Source: Flavobacterium sp. J27
GTDB taxonomy: Bacteria; Bacteroidota; Bacteroidia; Flavobacteriales; Flavobacteriaceae
DNA length: 64,000 nucleotides
Assembly (NCBI RefSeq): GCF_004303025.1
Contig: NZ_PJQW01000005.1
Location: 236,456 to 300,455, forward strand
Direction: 5' to 3'
Shown here: piece by piece, positions 8,258 through 17,082 of the stretch
How positions within the stretch are numbered: the first letter of the stretch is position 1
Layout: every line of letters begins with the position of its first letter
Position numbers and translations under genes: made by a program
The notes under the pieces: model-generated
Database searches by the model: none
Told to the model about the DNA's origin: nothing
Seen by the model: the letters and a program-made list of their open reading frames with translations, nothing else

Positions 8258-9880
8258 ATGTTAAAAAAAGTAATATTAGTATTTTGTTTTTTATTCACGT
8301 CAATTGTTTTTTCTCAAACAATACAAACTACTATAGATTCTACTCAAATAAAAATTGGTTCTCAATTTAACTTAACCATTAAAGCAAATGTGACCCAAAA
8401 TGATAAAGTTGTTTTTCCTGAAGGTCAGTTTTTTGGACAATTAGAGATTTTAGAGTCATACCCAATAGATTCCATAAAAAATGAGAATAAATTAGAATTA
8501 ATAAAAAAATATGGATTAACCCAATTTGATTCTGGAAGATATGTAATTCCTCCCTTGCAAGTTATTATTAATAATAAAACAGTTAGAACTGATTCTTTTG
8601 CTGTTATGGTTAATCCAGTAGTAGTTGATACTCTAAAACAGCAAATGTATGATATCAAATCTATTATAACAGTAAATAAACCTACTGATTATTTTTGGTT
8701 GTATGTTTTATTAGGAATTATTGCCATTTTAGGAGTTGGATTTCTTTTATATTATTTCATCAAGAAAAAACAAATAAAAAAGAATGAAGAAGATGAAATT
8801 CTCTTCGCTTCACCAATCGAAAAAGCATTATCACAACTACAAAATTTAGAAGGTAAAGAACTTTGGCAAAAAGGAGAAACTAAAGCCTATTATTCTGAAC
8901 TAACAGATATTACTAGATATTATTTAGAAGAAGCTGTAGCAATTCCTGCAATGGAAAGTACTTCAAATGAATTATTTGATACCTTAAGAACGACAATCAA
9001 GAAAAAGAAAATAAAAATAAGTCAAGACATTCTAGATAAATTTAAAAAGGTAATGGCAAATGCCGATTTAGTAAAATTTGCTAAATCAAAACCATTGGAT
9101 TTTGAGATTGAAAATGACAAAAAAATGATTGATTCTTTCTTGATATCCATTGACAAAGCCATACCACGAACAGATGAAGAAAAAGAAAATTTATTTACCG
9201 AAGAGTTAAAAAGGAAAAGAAACCGTTCTCAAAAAATGAAACGCATTGGTATCCCTCTTACTTTTGTTTTTTTCTTACTGATTATAGGAGGTGTATTTAT
9301 TGGAGTAACCAAAGGAACAGACTATATTAGAAATAACTGGTTAGGACATAACGCAAAATCGCTTTTAAATGAAGAATGGATTATTTCTGAATACGGTGAC
9401 CCTGCCATTATCATCTCAACACCAAAAGTACTAAAACGTATTTCAGATGAACGTATTCAAAATAATTTGCCATCACATGTAAAAGCAAATGCTAAATTTA
9501 TGTATGGTAGTTTATTAGATAATTTTTCAATTATTTTAAATACAACTGCTTTTAAAGACACAACCGTTGTAGATTTAAATCAAATTGTAGAGTATGATTT
9601 GAAAAATATGCAGACTTTAGGTGCTCAAAATATTACTGTAAAGGAGGAAGATTATGAAGATCCAAAAGGATTAAAGGGAAAAAAAGCATATGGAAACTTT
9701 TCTGTAATAAATCCTTTAAATAAAGATACACAACTAATGAGTTATGAATTATATGTTTTTTCTCAACCTGGTGGAGCACAAGAATTATTCCTAATTTACA
9801 GAAATGATGATGAATATGCAAAACAAATAATGGAAAGAGTAATTGCATCTGTTGAACTAAGAAAAACTGCTGAAAAATGA
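8258..9880 (+). CDS. Bat operon membrane protein with N-terminal BatD-like domain
   Basis: 540 aa. A signal peptide (about 1-19) leads into a beta-rich extracytoplasmic domain (20-130) resembling the N-terminal part of BatD (QTTIDSTQIKIGSQFNLTI). A transmembrane helix at about 147-167 is followed by a cytoplasmic helical part, a second membrane segment at about 325-347 and a C-terminal domain of about 190 residues. It lies between DUF58 and BatA genes, where Bacteroidota bat operons usually carry such a protein. It overlaps batA by 4 bp. The second domain is unrecognised. Confidence 0.8.
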   Translation: MLKKVILVFCFLFTSIVFSQTIQTTIDSTQIKIGSQFNLTIKANVTQNDKVVFPEGQFFGQLEILESYPIDSIKNENKLELIKKYGLTQFDSGRYVIPPLQVIINNKTVRTDSFAVMVNPVVVDTLKQQMYDIKSIITVNKPTDYFWLYVLLGIIAILGVGFLLYYFIKKKQIKKNEEDEILFASPIEKALSQLQNLEGKELWQKGETKAYYSELTDITRYYLEEAVAIPAMESTSNELFDTLRTTIKKKKIKISQDILDKFKKVMANADLVKFAKSKPLDFEIENDKKMIDSFLISIDKAIPRTDEEKENLFTEELKRKRNRSQKMKRIGIPLTFVFFLLIIGGVFIGVTKGTDYIRNNWLGHNAKSLLNEEWIISEYGDPAIIISTPKVLKRISDERIQNNLPSHVKANAKFMYGSLLDNFSIILNTTAFKDTTVVDLNQIVEYDLKNMQTLGAQNITVKEEDYEDPKGLKGKKAYGNFSVINPLNKDTQLMSYELYVFSQPGGAQELFLIYRNDDEYAKQIMERVIASVELRKTAEK

Positions 9881-10881
9881 AAAATGTAACCTTTTTGCAT
9901 CCTGAATTTTTCTGGCTGTTTTTGACTCTACCAATTGCAATTGCTTGGTATATCTATTCTAGAAAGAAAAATAGAGCAACCTTAAAAATGAGTTCTTTAG
10001 CTCCTTTTGCAACTGGGAAAACGATTTTGTCTAAAGTAAAACCTGCATTATTTATATTACGCCTTTTAGCTTTAGCTACAATTATTGTAGCATTAGCAAG
10101 ACCAAGAAGTGTAGACGTAACTCAAAAATCAAAAACGACAAGAGGTATTGATATTGTAATGGCAATAGATGTTTCAGGAAGTATGCTTGCCAAAGATTTA
10201 AAACCAAATCGATTGGAGGCATTAAAGAGAGTGGCTGCAAAGTTTATTGAGGATCGTGTTAATGATAGAATTGGACTTGTAGTTTATGCTGGAGAAAGTT
10301 ACACCAGAACACCAGTAACTTCAGATAAAACAGTAGTATTACAATCTCTTAGAACAGTAGATTATGACGATTCAATTATAGCAGATGGAACAGGTATTGG
10401 TGTTGGTTTGGCTACAGCAATTAATCGACTTAAAGACAGTAAAGCAAAAAGCAGAATTATTATCTTATTAACCGATGGAGTAAATAATGCTGGAACCATA
10501 GATCCACGAATGGCAGCAAATATAGCAGAACAATATGGAATTAAAGTATATACAATAGGAATAGGAACTAACGGTATGGCACCATTTCCTTATACAAAAA
10601 CACTTAATGGTCAAATCCTATTTAGAAATATGAAAGTTGAAATCGATGAGGATTTAATGAAAGAAATTGCAAAAACAACTGAAGGGAAATATTTTAGAGC
10701 GACTAATAATAAAAAGTTAGAAGCGATTTATGCAGAAATAAATAAGTTAGAAACTACTGAAATAGAGGAAAAAAAATATTTTAATTATGATGAAAAATTT
10801 AAGCCTTTAGTTTGGTTAGCTTTTGCTTTAATTTTAATTGAAATAATCTTAAGAAATACCATTTTTAAAGGATTTGTTTAA
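9877..10881 (+). CDS. batA: BatA, VWA-domain membrane protein
   Basis: 334 aa. Two N-terminal membrane helices (about 8-26 and 55-75), a VWA domain with a complete MIDAS motif DVSGS (Asp about 98), a later TDGVNN metal-site motif, and a C-terminal membrane helix near 306-325. This is the BatA layout. Bat proteins were named for Bacteroides aerotolerance and are thought to act at the inner membrane with MoxR. The start overlaps the previous gene by ATGA, indicating translational coupling. BatB follows after 11 bp and is a paralogue. Confidence 0.92.
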   Translation: MKNVTFLHPEFFWLFLTLPIAIAWYIYSRKKNRATLKMSSLAPFATGKTILSKVKPALFILRLLALATIIVALARPRSVDVTQKSKTTRGIDIVMAIDVSGSMLAKDLKPNRLEALKRVAAKFIEDRVNDRIGLVVYAGESYTRTPVTSDKTVVLQSLRTVDYDDSIIADGTGIGVGLATAINRLKDSKAKSRIIILLTDGVNNAGTIDPRMAANIAEQYGIKVYTIGIGTNGMAPFPYTKTLNGQILFRNMKVEIDEDLMKEIAKTTEGKYFRATNNKKLEAIYAEINKLETTEIEEKKYFNYDEKFKPLVWLAFALILIEIILRNTIFKGFV

Positions 10882-10892
10882 AAGAATAGAAA

Positions 10893-11930
10893 ATGTATCA
10901 TAAGTTAGAAGAACCTGTATTGCTGTATTTGTTACTAATATTACCCATATTGGTACTTATTTTCTTGTTTCAAATCTATTGGAAAAAGAGAAAACAAAAA
11001 GAATTTGGTAATTTAGAATTAATAAAAAAATTAAGTCCAGAAAAATCTACTTTTAAACCAGTTTTAAAATTTATTACCGTTTTATTAGCTTTAACAGGTC
11101 TTATTTTAGCTTTGGTAAATCCAAAGATTGGAACTAAAATGGAAACAGTGAAACGACAAGGAATCGATATTGTTTTTGCTCTTGATATATCGAAAAGTAT
11201 GTTGGCAGAAGATATTGCACCGAGTCGTTTAGAAAAATCAAAGCAATTAATCAGTCAAATTATTAATAATTTAGGAAGCGACAGAATAGGAATTGTAGGT
11301 TATGCAGGAAGTGCTTACCCTGTTTTGCCTATGACTACAGACTATAGTATTGCGAAAATGTATTTGCAAAATATGAATACCAATATGGTTTCATCACAAG
11401 GAACAGCCCTTAATGATGCTATTAATTTGGCAACAACTTATTTTGATGCCGTAGATACAAGTAAATTAATCATTTTGGTTTCTGATGGAGAAGATCATGG
11501 TGATGGAGCAGAAGAAGCTAGTGAAATAGCTAAAGAAAAAGGAATTAAAATAGCAACAATTGGTGTAGGAACGTTAGATGGCGGTCCAATTCCTATTAAA
11601 GGAGATAACGGCGTAATTGCAGAATACAAAAAAGATAATGAAGGACAAGTAGTGGTTACTAAATTAAACCCTGTTACCCTTCAAAATATTGCAAAAAACA
11701 CAAAATCAGCTTATATTGAGGGAAATAATACGAAACAAGTATTGGAACAAATAAAACAAGTATTAGATACGATTGAAAAAACAGAATTTGAGTCACAAGA
11801 AATAGCGGAATATCAAACACAATATCAATGGTTCATTGGTGTCGCTTTTTTTCTGTTATTACTAGACGTTTTTTTCTTAGAAAGAAAAACTGCTTGGTTA
11901 CAAAAATTAAACTTATTTAATGAAAGATAG
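10893..11930 (+). CDS. batB: BatB, VWA-domain membrane protein
   Basis: 345 aa, paralogue of BatA with the same plan: N-terminal membrane helices (about 8-27 and 57-75), VWA domain with MIDAS DISKS (Asp about 98) and SDGEDHG, and a C-terminal helix near 307-325. BatA and BatB are expected to form a membrane complex served by MoxR. The 3' end overlaps batC by 11 bp, consistent with one transcript. Confidence 0.92.
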   Translation: MYHKLEEPVLLYLLLILPILVLIFLFQIYWKKRKQKEFGNLELIKKLSPEKSTFKPVLKFITVLLALTGLILALVNPKIGTKMETVKRQGIDIVFALDISKSMLAEDIAPSRLEKSKQLISQIINNLGSDRIGIVGYAGSAYPVLPMTTDYSIAKMYLQNMNTNMVSSQGTALNDAINLATTYFDAVDTSKLIILVSDGEDHGDGAEEASEIAKEKGIKIATIGVGTLDGGPIPIKGDNGVIAEYKKDNEGQVVVTKLNPVTLQNIAKNTKSAYIEGNNTKQVLEQIKQVLDTIEKTEFESQEIAEYQTQYQWFIGVAFFLLLLDVFFLERKTAWLQKLNLFNER

Positions 11931-12738
11931 TATGCAAAGGATAATCGTAGGAATAGCATTATGTATTTCTTCTCTACTTTTTAGTCAAAATAAAGACCAA
12001 AACTTATACGAAGGAACTACTTTTTTTGGAAGCAAAAATTATACAGCAGCGGAAAGCGATTTTAGAATTTCTCAAGCTACAAATGAGGATAAAAAAGCAG
12101 TAGCTAATTATAATTTAGGAAACAGCATTTACAGACAAAATCAACCTAGTGAAGCAAAATATAAATTTTTAAATGCTATTGAAAATGCCAAAACGAAAGA
12201 AGAGAAGCACAAAGCTTTCCACAATTTGGGTAATTCTTTAATGTTAGAAAAAAACTATGCAGGAGCAGTTGAAGCCTATAAAAATGCTTTGAGAAACAAT
12301 CCTTTTGATGAGGAAACTAGATACAATTATGCTTTAGCTAAGAAAAAGCAGAAAGAAAATCCACCAAAAGACGATAAAAATAAAGATAAGGATAAAGACA
12401 AAAATCAAGATCAGAATCAAAAAAATCAAGATAAAAAAGAAGACCAAGGAGACGGAAAAGATAAAAAAGATAAGCAGGATAACGGACAAGATAAAGACAA
12501 AAAAGATTCCGACAAAGGAGATGAAAATGATAAGAAAAAGGAAGGTGATGATAAAAAAGATAACCAAAACGGTGATAAAAAAGAAGATGATAAAGGAAAC
12601 CCAAAACCTTCAGGCGTAAACAAACAGCAAATTGAAAATTTATTAGATGCAGTAAACAATGCTGAAAAGAAAATTCAAGATAAATTGAACGCAAAAAAAG
12701 TGAAGCCAAGCCCTGCAACTAATGAAAAAGATTGGTAA
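11920..12738 (+). CDS. batC: BatC, TPR protein with Lys/Asp-rich tail
   Basis: 272 aa. A signal peptide (about 1-22; an alternative ATG at 11932 keeps it) precedes two or three TPR units (30-145, including AVANYNLGNSIYRQNQ and KAFHNLGNSL). A strongly charged low-complexity tract of Lys, Asp, Glu, Asn and Gln follows at about 145-225, then a short helical end. TPR repeats suit a periplasmic scaffold for BatA/BatB. The repetitive codons of the tail create long spurious frames on the other strand. Confidence 0.88.
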   Translation: MKDSMQRIIVGIALCISSLLFSQNKDQNLYEGTTFFGSKNYTAAESDFRISQATNEDKKAVANYNLGNSIYRQNQPSEAKYKFLNAIENAKTKEEKHKAFHNLGNSLMLEKNYAGAVEAYKNALRNNPFDEETRYNYALAKKKQKENPPKDDKNKDKDKDKNQDQNQKNQDKKEDQGDGKDKKDKQDNGQDKDKKDSDKGDENDKKKEGDDKKDNQNGDKKEDDKGNPKPSGVNKQQIENLLDAVNNAEKKIQDKLNAKKVKPSPATNEKDW

Positions 12739-12739
12739 A

Positions 12740-14500
12740 ATGAAAAAGTCTTTCGTAATACTTTTACTTTTTATTCAAACAGCTCTATTAGCACAAGAAA
12801 TTAACTTTGAAGCTAAACTGAGTAGAACTACTATTGGTTTAAATGAAAGAGTTCAAGTTTCTTTTACCATTAATCAAGATGGGGATAATTTTCAAGCGCC
12901 TAATTTTGAAGGGTTTAGAGTTGTTGGTGGGCCTTCACAATCAACAAGTTTTTCCTGGATAAATGGAGTTAAATCATTCAGTAGAAGTTATAGCTATGTT
13001 TTACAGCCCACACAAAAAGGGGTTTTAACCATTAAACAAGGAATTATTGAATATGAGGGGCAAACGTATAAAACTGTACCCGTAAAAATTACTGTCACGG
13101 ATGCAATAGAATTACCAAAAGACCCAAATGATCCCGATTACAAAGTTGGAGAAGGGGTACATTTAGTCGCTGAGGTGTCAAATGATAATCCTTATTTAAA
13201 CGAACCCGTAACGGTGGTTTATAAATTATATTTTAACCCAAGATTTCAAGTAAGAAATGTGCAAGAAGTCGATAATCCAAAATACAATGGTTTTTGGAGT
13301 CAGCAAATAAATATTGATAAATTGCAAGCAGTTCAAGGAAAATATAACGGTCAAGACTATGCACTCGTTGTGTGGAGAAAAGTAATTCTCTATCCACAAG
13401 AATCAGGTGCAAAACCGTTAGAGCCTTTAACCATTAGTTTAGATATTGATGTTCCTACAGGAAGAAGAAACTTTTTCTTAGAACCTGAGTATAAATCGGT
13501 AACCAAAACTATTTCGGCTGGAGCCAAAACCATTCAGGTAAAGCCGTTACCAGAAACAGGAAAACCACTTAATTTTAGTGGCGCAGTAGGGAAATTTAAC
13601 TTTGAAGTAACTCCTTCTAAAACAGAACTTAGAAGTGGAGAATCTTTGGATTTAGAAATCAGTGTTTCTGGAATTGGAAATTTAAAATTATTTACATTAC
13701 CAAAAACAGAATTTCCTAGTGCATTTGAAGTATTTGATCCTGAACATAAGGAAGAAGTGACAACACCTTTATCTGGAATGACTGGTAAAATAGCAGATAA
13801 ATATACCATTATACCACAATTTAAAGGAAAATATACACTCAAACCTATAGAATTTTCTTATTTCGATTTAACTTCGAAATCCTATAAAACATTAACCTCA
13901 AAGGAAATTACTATTACAGTATTAGATAATCCTAATTTTACTTCTTCAAGACAGGAAGTAGCTACAAATGAAGCAAATAAACAACAATTAATAAAAAATA
14001 ATTCCTTTCAATTTATAAAACTAAAATCTGACTTTGTACCCAAAAACAAAGAAAATTTCTTTGGAACTAACTTGTTTTATGGATTGCTTTTAGCTCCTTT
14101 TTTATGTATTCCAATAATTGTATTAGCTAGGAAGAAAAAAGAAGCAATTGATGCAGATGAATTTGGCAATAAAATTAGAAGAAACAATAAATTGGCTAAA
14201 AAGTATCTTTCAGAAGCTAAAAAACAAATGGGCAATAAAATTCCGTTTTATATGGCAATGGAAAGAGCATTACATAATTTCTTAAAAGCGAAATTACATA
14301 TTGAAACTTCTGAAATGAGTAAGGAAAATATTCAGGAAATTTTAGAAAGTAAACAAGCACAAACAGAAACAATTACCCAGTTTATTCAATTAATGAACGA
14401 TTGTGAGTTTGCCCGATATGCACCAGCTACTCATGTGGCAATGCAACAAGATTTTGAAAAAGCAGTTACCTTAATTTCTGAACTAGAAAAACAATTGTAA
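12740..14500 (+). CDS. batD: BatD, oxygen tolerance protein
   Basis: 586 aa from ATG 12740, one base after the batC stop; it places a canonical signal peptide (cut near LLAQ) at the N-terminus. An ATG at 12722, overlapping batC, is the alternative. The long extracytoplasmic part (25-440) is beta-rich and matches the BatD family (for example NPYLNEPVTVVYKLYF). A membrane helix lies at about 440-465, with a cytoplasmic helical tail after it. BatD is a core member of the bat system. The 3' end touches batE. Confidence 0.9.
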   Translation: MKKSFVILLLFIQTALLAQEINFEAKLSRTTIGLNERVQVSFTINQDGDNFQAPNFEGFRVVGGPSQSTSFSWINGVKSFSRSYSYVLQPTQKGVLTIKQGIIEYEGQTYKTVPVKITVTDAIELPKDPNDPDYKVGEGVHLVAEVSNDNPYLNEPVTVVYKLYFNPRFQVRNVQEVDNPKYNGFWSQQINIDKLQAVQGKYNGQDYALVVWRKVILYPQESGAKPLEPLTISLDIDVPTGRRNFFLEPEYKSVTKTISAGAKTIQVKPLPETGKPLNFSGAVGKFNFEVTPSKTELRSGESLDLEISVSGIGNLKLFTLPKTEFPSAFEVFDPEHKEEVTTPLSGMTGKIADKYTIIPQFKGKYTLKPIEFSYFDLTSKSYKTLTSKEITITVLDNPNFTSSRQEVATNEANKQQLIKNNSFQFIKLKSDFVPKNKENFFGTNLFYGLLLAPFLCIPIIVLARKKKEAIDADEFGNKIRRNNKLAKKYLSEAKKQMGNKIPFYMAMERALHNFLKAKLHIETSEMSKENIQEILESKQAQTETITQFIQLMNDCEFARYAPATHVAMQQDFEKAVTLISELEKQL

Positions 14501-15270
14501 TGAAGATAAAGAAAGTAATTTATATCGTTTTTTTAATTGTTACCAATTTGTTGTTTGCCCAAAAAACAACCACAACACTTTTTGATGCAGCTAATGATTT
14601 ATATAGGAAAGAAAAATATACTGAAGCAATCGAGAAGTATGAAACCATTCTTAATCAAAAGAAAGTTGAATCTGCAGAATTATACTATAATTTAGGAAAT
14701 TGCTATTATAAATTAGGAAAAGTAGCTCCTGCTATATATAATTTTGAAAAAGCATTATTACTTAATCCCAAAGATGAGGCTATAAAAACGAACCTTACTT
14801 TTGCTCAAAAAATGGCAATTGATGACATAAAGGTTATTCCTAAAGTAGGATTTTCTAATTTTTTATATGAAACCATATCGGTTTGTAGTGTTACTGCTTG
14901 GTCTTGGCTAGCGATTACTTTTTCATTAGTCTTTTTATTGTTTTTTATTGGGTATTATTTTTCCGCTACAACTGTAATAAAAAGAATATTTTTTGTAGGT
15001 ATGTTTTTTCTTTTGAGTTTTATGTTTTCAAGTCTATTGTTTGCCTATATTTTAAATAGACAAAACAAAACCATTCGTCCCGCTATTGTTTTTGAAGAAT
15101 TAGTAAATGTAAAAACTGAGCCTAAAACAACTGCTGAAAATGCGTTCATGCTTCATGAAGGCACAAAAGTTTTTGTAAAAGAAACGTTAGATAACTGGAA
15201 GCGAATTGAACTTACAGACAAATCGGAAGGTTGGATTAAAAAAGAGGCTATCCAAGAATTAAAAGAATAA
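14500..15270 (+). CDS. batE: BatE, TPR and SH3-like protein
   Basis: 256 aa. A signal peptide (1-21) is followed by two TPR units (about 25-100, with SAELYYNLGNCYYKLGK), two membrane helices near 133-155 and 165-187, and a C-terminal SH3b-like domain (205-255, ending in the typical GWIKKEAIQEL). This is the usual BatE arrangement at the end of Bacteroidota bat operons. The start codon shares a base with the batD stop. No clear terminator is visible before the convergent CvpA gene. Confidence 0.88.
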   Translation: MKIKKVIYIVFLIVTNLLFAQKTTTTLFDAANDLYRKEKYTEAIEKYETILNQKKVESAELYYNLGNCYYKLGKVAPAIYNFEKALLLNPKDEAIKTNLTFAQKMAIDDIKVIPKVGFSNFLYETISVCSVTAWSWLAITFSLVFLLFFIGYYFSATTVIKRIFFVGMFFLLSFMFSSLLFAYILNRQNKTIRPAIVFEELVNVKTEPKTTAENAFMLHEGTKVFVKETLDNWKRIELTDKSEGWIKKEAIQELKE

Positions 15271-15353
15271 AAATTTCTTAGTTTCCCTTTTTAAATTATC
15301 TATCTCATTTTGTTTTACGAATTATCATTTAATAAAGTTATAATTAAAAGCAA

Positions 15354-15902
15354 CTATTCTTCTGCCTCATTTTTTTCTGTATTTTCATTTTCCCTTTTCT
15401 TCTTTTCACTAAAATCAGTGTACCATTCTTCAATTTTAGGATATATAAAAGCGGCAATCTCTTTGGTAGGATAATAAAATATAGATTCGTCTAATGTTTC
15501 TTGCTTCACTAAGATATTATTACTATTTACTTTTTCAAATAATAAAATCACAATACTTAACAATAAAATGGTTTTTAAACTACTAAAAACTGCTCCAGCT
15601 AATTTGTTCATCCAACCTAAATAAGCAAAATCAGCTATTTTAGTCAATAATCTTGCAGAAAGATGAATCAAGACTACGACTAGTATAAAAGTTAAAGCAA
15701 AGGCTGTTATTTCTATATATTTGGGTTCCCAATCCACCTTTGGTTCTAAGCTATTTTTAATAACATAAGAAAATTTAATAGCTACAAAAATTCCAGCTAC
15801 TAAAGCAATTAAGGAAGCCAATTCCACAAACAGCCCGTTCTTAATTCCTTTGTATAATGCATAACATAATAAAACAGCAAATACGATATCGATAAAATTC
15901 AT
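15354..15902 (-). CDS. CvpA family membrane protein
   Basis: 182 aa with four predicted membrane segments (about 3-20, 27-48, 65-88, 103-122) and a charged Glu/Lys tail. The N-terminus (FIDIVFAVLLCYALYKGIKN) and the Gly-rich second segment fit the CvpA family, named from colicin V production in E. coli but widely kept as a general inner-membrane protein. It converges with batE and diverges from the small conserved gene at 16035, separated by 132 bp. Confidence 0.88.
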   Translation of the reverse strand: MNFIDIVFAVLLCYALYKGIKNGLFVELASLIALVAGIFVAIKFSYVIKNSLEPKVDWEPKYIEITAFALTFILVVVLIHLSARLLTKIADFAYLGWMNKLAGAVFSSLKTILLLSIVILLFEKVNSNNILVKQETLDESIFYYPTKEIAAFIYPKIEEWYTDFSEKKKRENENTEKNEAEE

Positions 15903-15968
15903 TCTAATTTAAAAAAGCGTTCAAAAGAATAAAGATACTAGAAATTATTTAAAACCAAATTTCAGCTT

Positions 15969-15976
15969 TATCTTTG
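15969..15976 (+). promoter_or_regulatory. Putative -7 box TATCTTTG
   Basis: Matches the Bacteroidota -7 consensus TAnnTTTG about 60 bp upstream of the gene at 16035. No clear -33 TTG is seen at the usual distance. Confidence 0.4.
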
Positions 15977-16034
15977 CAGAATTAATTTAGAAAGTTGAGA
16001 AAATCTTTTCTCTTTTTTCTTTCATCTATAAAAA

Positions 16035-16391
16035 ATGTCAAGAGACGAACAATTAAAAGAACGCTGGGAAAGTGTAGTCAAAATATTATCCGATAAGTTC
16101 GCTGATGGTGATGAGCTCGATTTAGAATCCATTATTTATTTAATAGGTGTTCAGGAATTAGGAAAATTCAAACAAGAATTTAAAAAGGACGAAAAAGTAA
16201 ATCTCATGCATATTGCTATTTGTCGCTTATTAGAACCTTATGGTTACTATGAATTTGAGTATTTTGATAATGACGGTTGGCCACATTACAAAATAAAAGA
16301 AGAATTACCTTCTTTAAAAGCTGGTGAACAAGCCGTTTTAATGAAAGATGCCATCGTAAACTACTTTTTAGAAAAGGAATTGATAGATTAA
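16035..16391 (+). CDS. Conserved hypothetical protein (118 aa)
   Basis: A soluble, acidic 118-residue protein with alternating helices, containing IIYLIGVQELG and an aromatic stretch GYYEFEYFDNDGWPHY. It looks like a conserved flavobacterial protein of unknown function that accompanies CvpA. No catalytic motif is apparent. It precedes the metal-response regulator by 10 bp, but a shared function is doubtful because that cluster looks inserted at this place. Confidence 0.8.
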   Translation: MSRDEQLKERWESVVKILSDKFADGDELDLESIIYLIGVQELGKFKQEFKKDEKVNLMHIAICRLLEPYGYYEFEYFDNDGWPHYKIKEELPSLKAGEQAVLMKDAIVNYFLEKELID

Positions 16392-16401
16392 AAAATAGAA
16401 A

Positions 16402-17082
16402 ATGAAAATTCTACTGGTTGAGGATGATCCTACATTAAATAAAAATATTAGCGAAGTACTTCAAGCTGAAGGGCTTTTAGTAAAAGTGGTTTATGATGGA
16501 ATTTTAGCTGAAAAACTACTTAAAAATAATACATTTGATGTTGTCGTTTTAGACGTTAATCTTCCTGGTAAAAATGGTTTCGAAGTGTGTAAAAGTTTCC
16601 GTTTGTGGAACACTCAAACACCTGTTTTATTACTTACTGCTTTTGATGATATTGAAGATAAAGTGCATGGTTACAATGCTGGAGCTGATGATTATTTGAC
16701 AAAACCGTTTTTAATGCGCGAACTTATTTTGCGTCTAAATGCGTTGGTAAAAAGAAAGTCAAATTTGTCCAAAAAAAATCAAGAAACCAAGATATTTTTT
16801 GATGACATTGTAATTGATTTGCAATCCAAAACTGTTTTTAGAAATTCAGTTACCATTGAATTAACATTCCGAGAATACCAAATTTTGGTCAAATTGATTG
16901 AAGCTAATGGCGATTTTGTTTCTAAAACCGATTTAATCGAAACTATTTGGGGAAAATCATTCGATGCAAATACGAATACTATTGAAGTGTATATCAATTT
17001 TTTACGAAAAAAAATAGACAAACCTTTCGATAAAAATACCATTAAAACAAAAGTTGGTTTTGGCTACTATCTAGAAAGATGA
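16402..17082 (+). CDS. OmpR/PhoB-type response regulator of the metal efflux cluster
   Basis: 226 aa. The receiver domain has E9-D10-D11, phosphoacceptor D51 (VLDVNLPGKNGFEV), Thr in LLTAFDD and Lys in LTKPF. The C-terminal winged helix (130-226) has the OmpR-type ending with EVYINFLRKKID and a GFGYYL wing. It overlaps the downstream kinase gene by 4 bp (ATGA). The kinase and the adjacent CzcCBA-like pump suggest a CusR/CzcR-like role, switching on efflux under metal stress. Confidence 0.92.
   Translation: MKILLVEDDPTLNKNISEVLQAEGLLVKVVYDGILAEKLLKNNTFDVVVLDVNLPGKNGFEVCKSFRLWNTQTPVLLLTAFDDIEDKVHGYNAGADDYLTKPFLMRELILRLNALVKRKSNLSKKNQETKIFFDDIVIDLQSKTVFRNSVTIELTFREYQILVKLIEANGDFVSKTDLIETIWGKSFDANTNTIEVYINFLRKKIDKPFDKNTIKTKVGFGYYLER

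Noticed and set aside
12360-12600. Frameshift or assembly error in the repetitive batC tail
   Set aside because: The reading frame continues cleanly into a helical end and overlaps or abuts batD normally, so the tract is simply low complexity.
12334-12718. Three long minus-strand reading frames opposite batC
   Set aside because: They arise from the low-complexity Lys/Asp codons of the BatC tail read in reverse, giving Phe/Leu/Ser-rich nonsense proteins.
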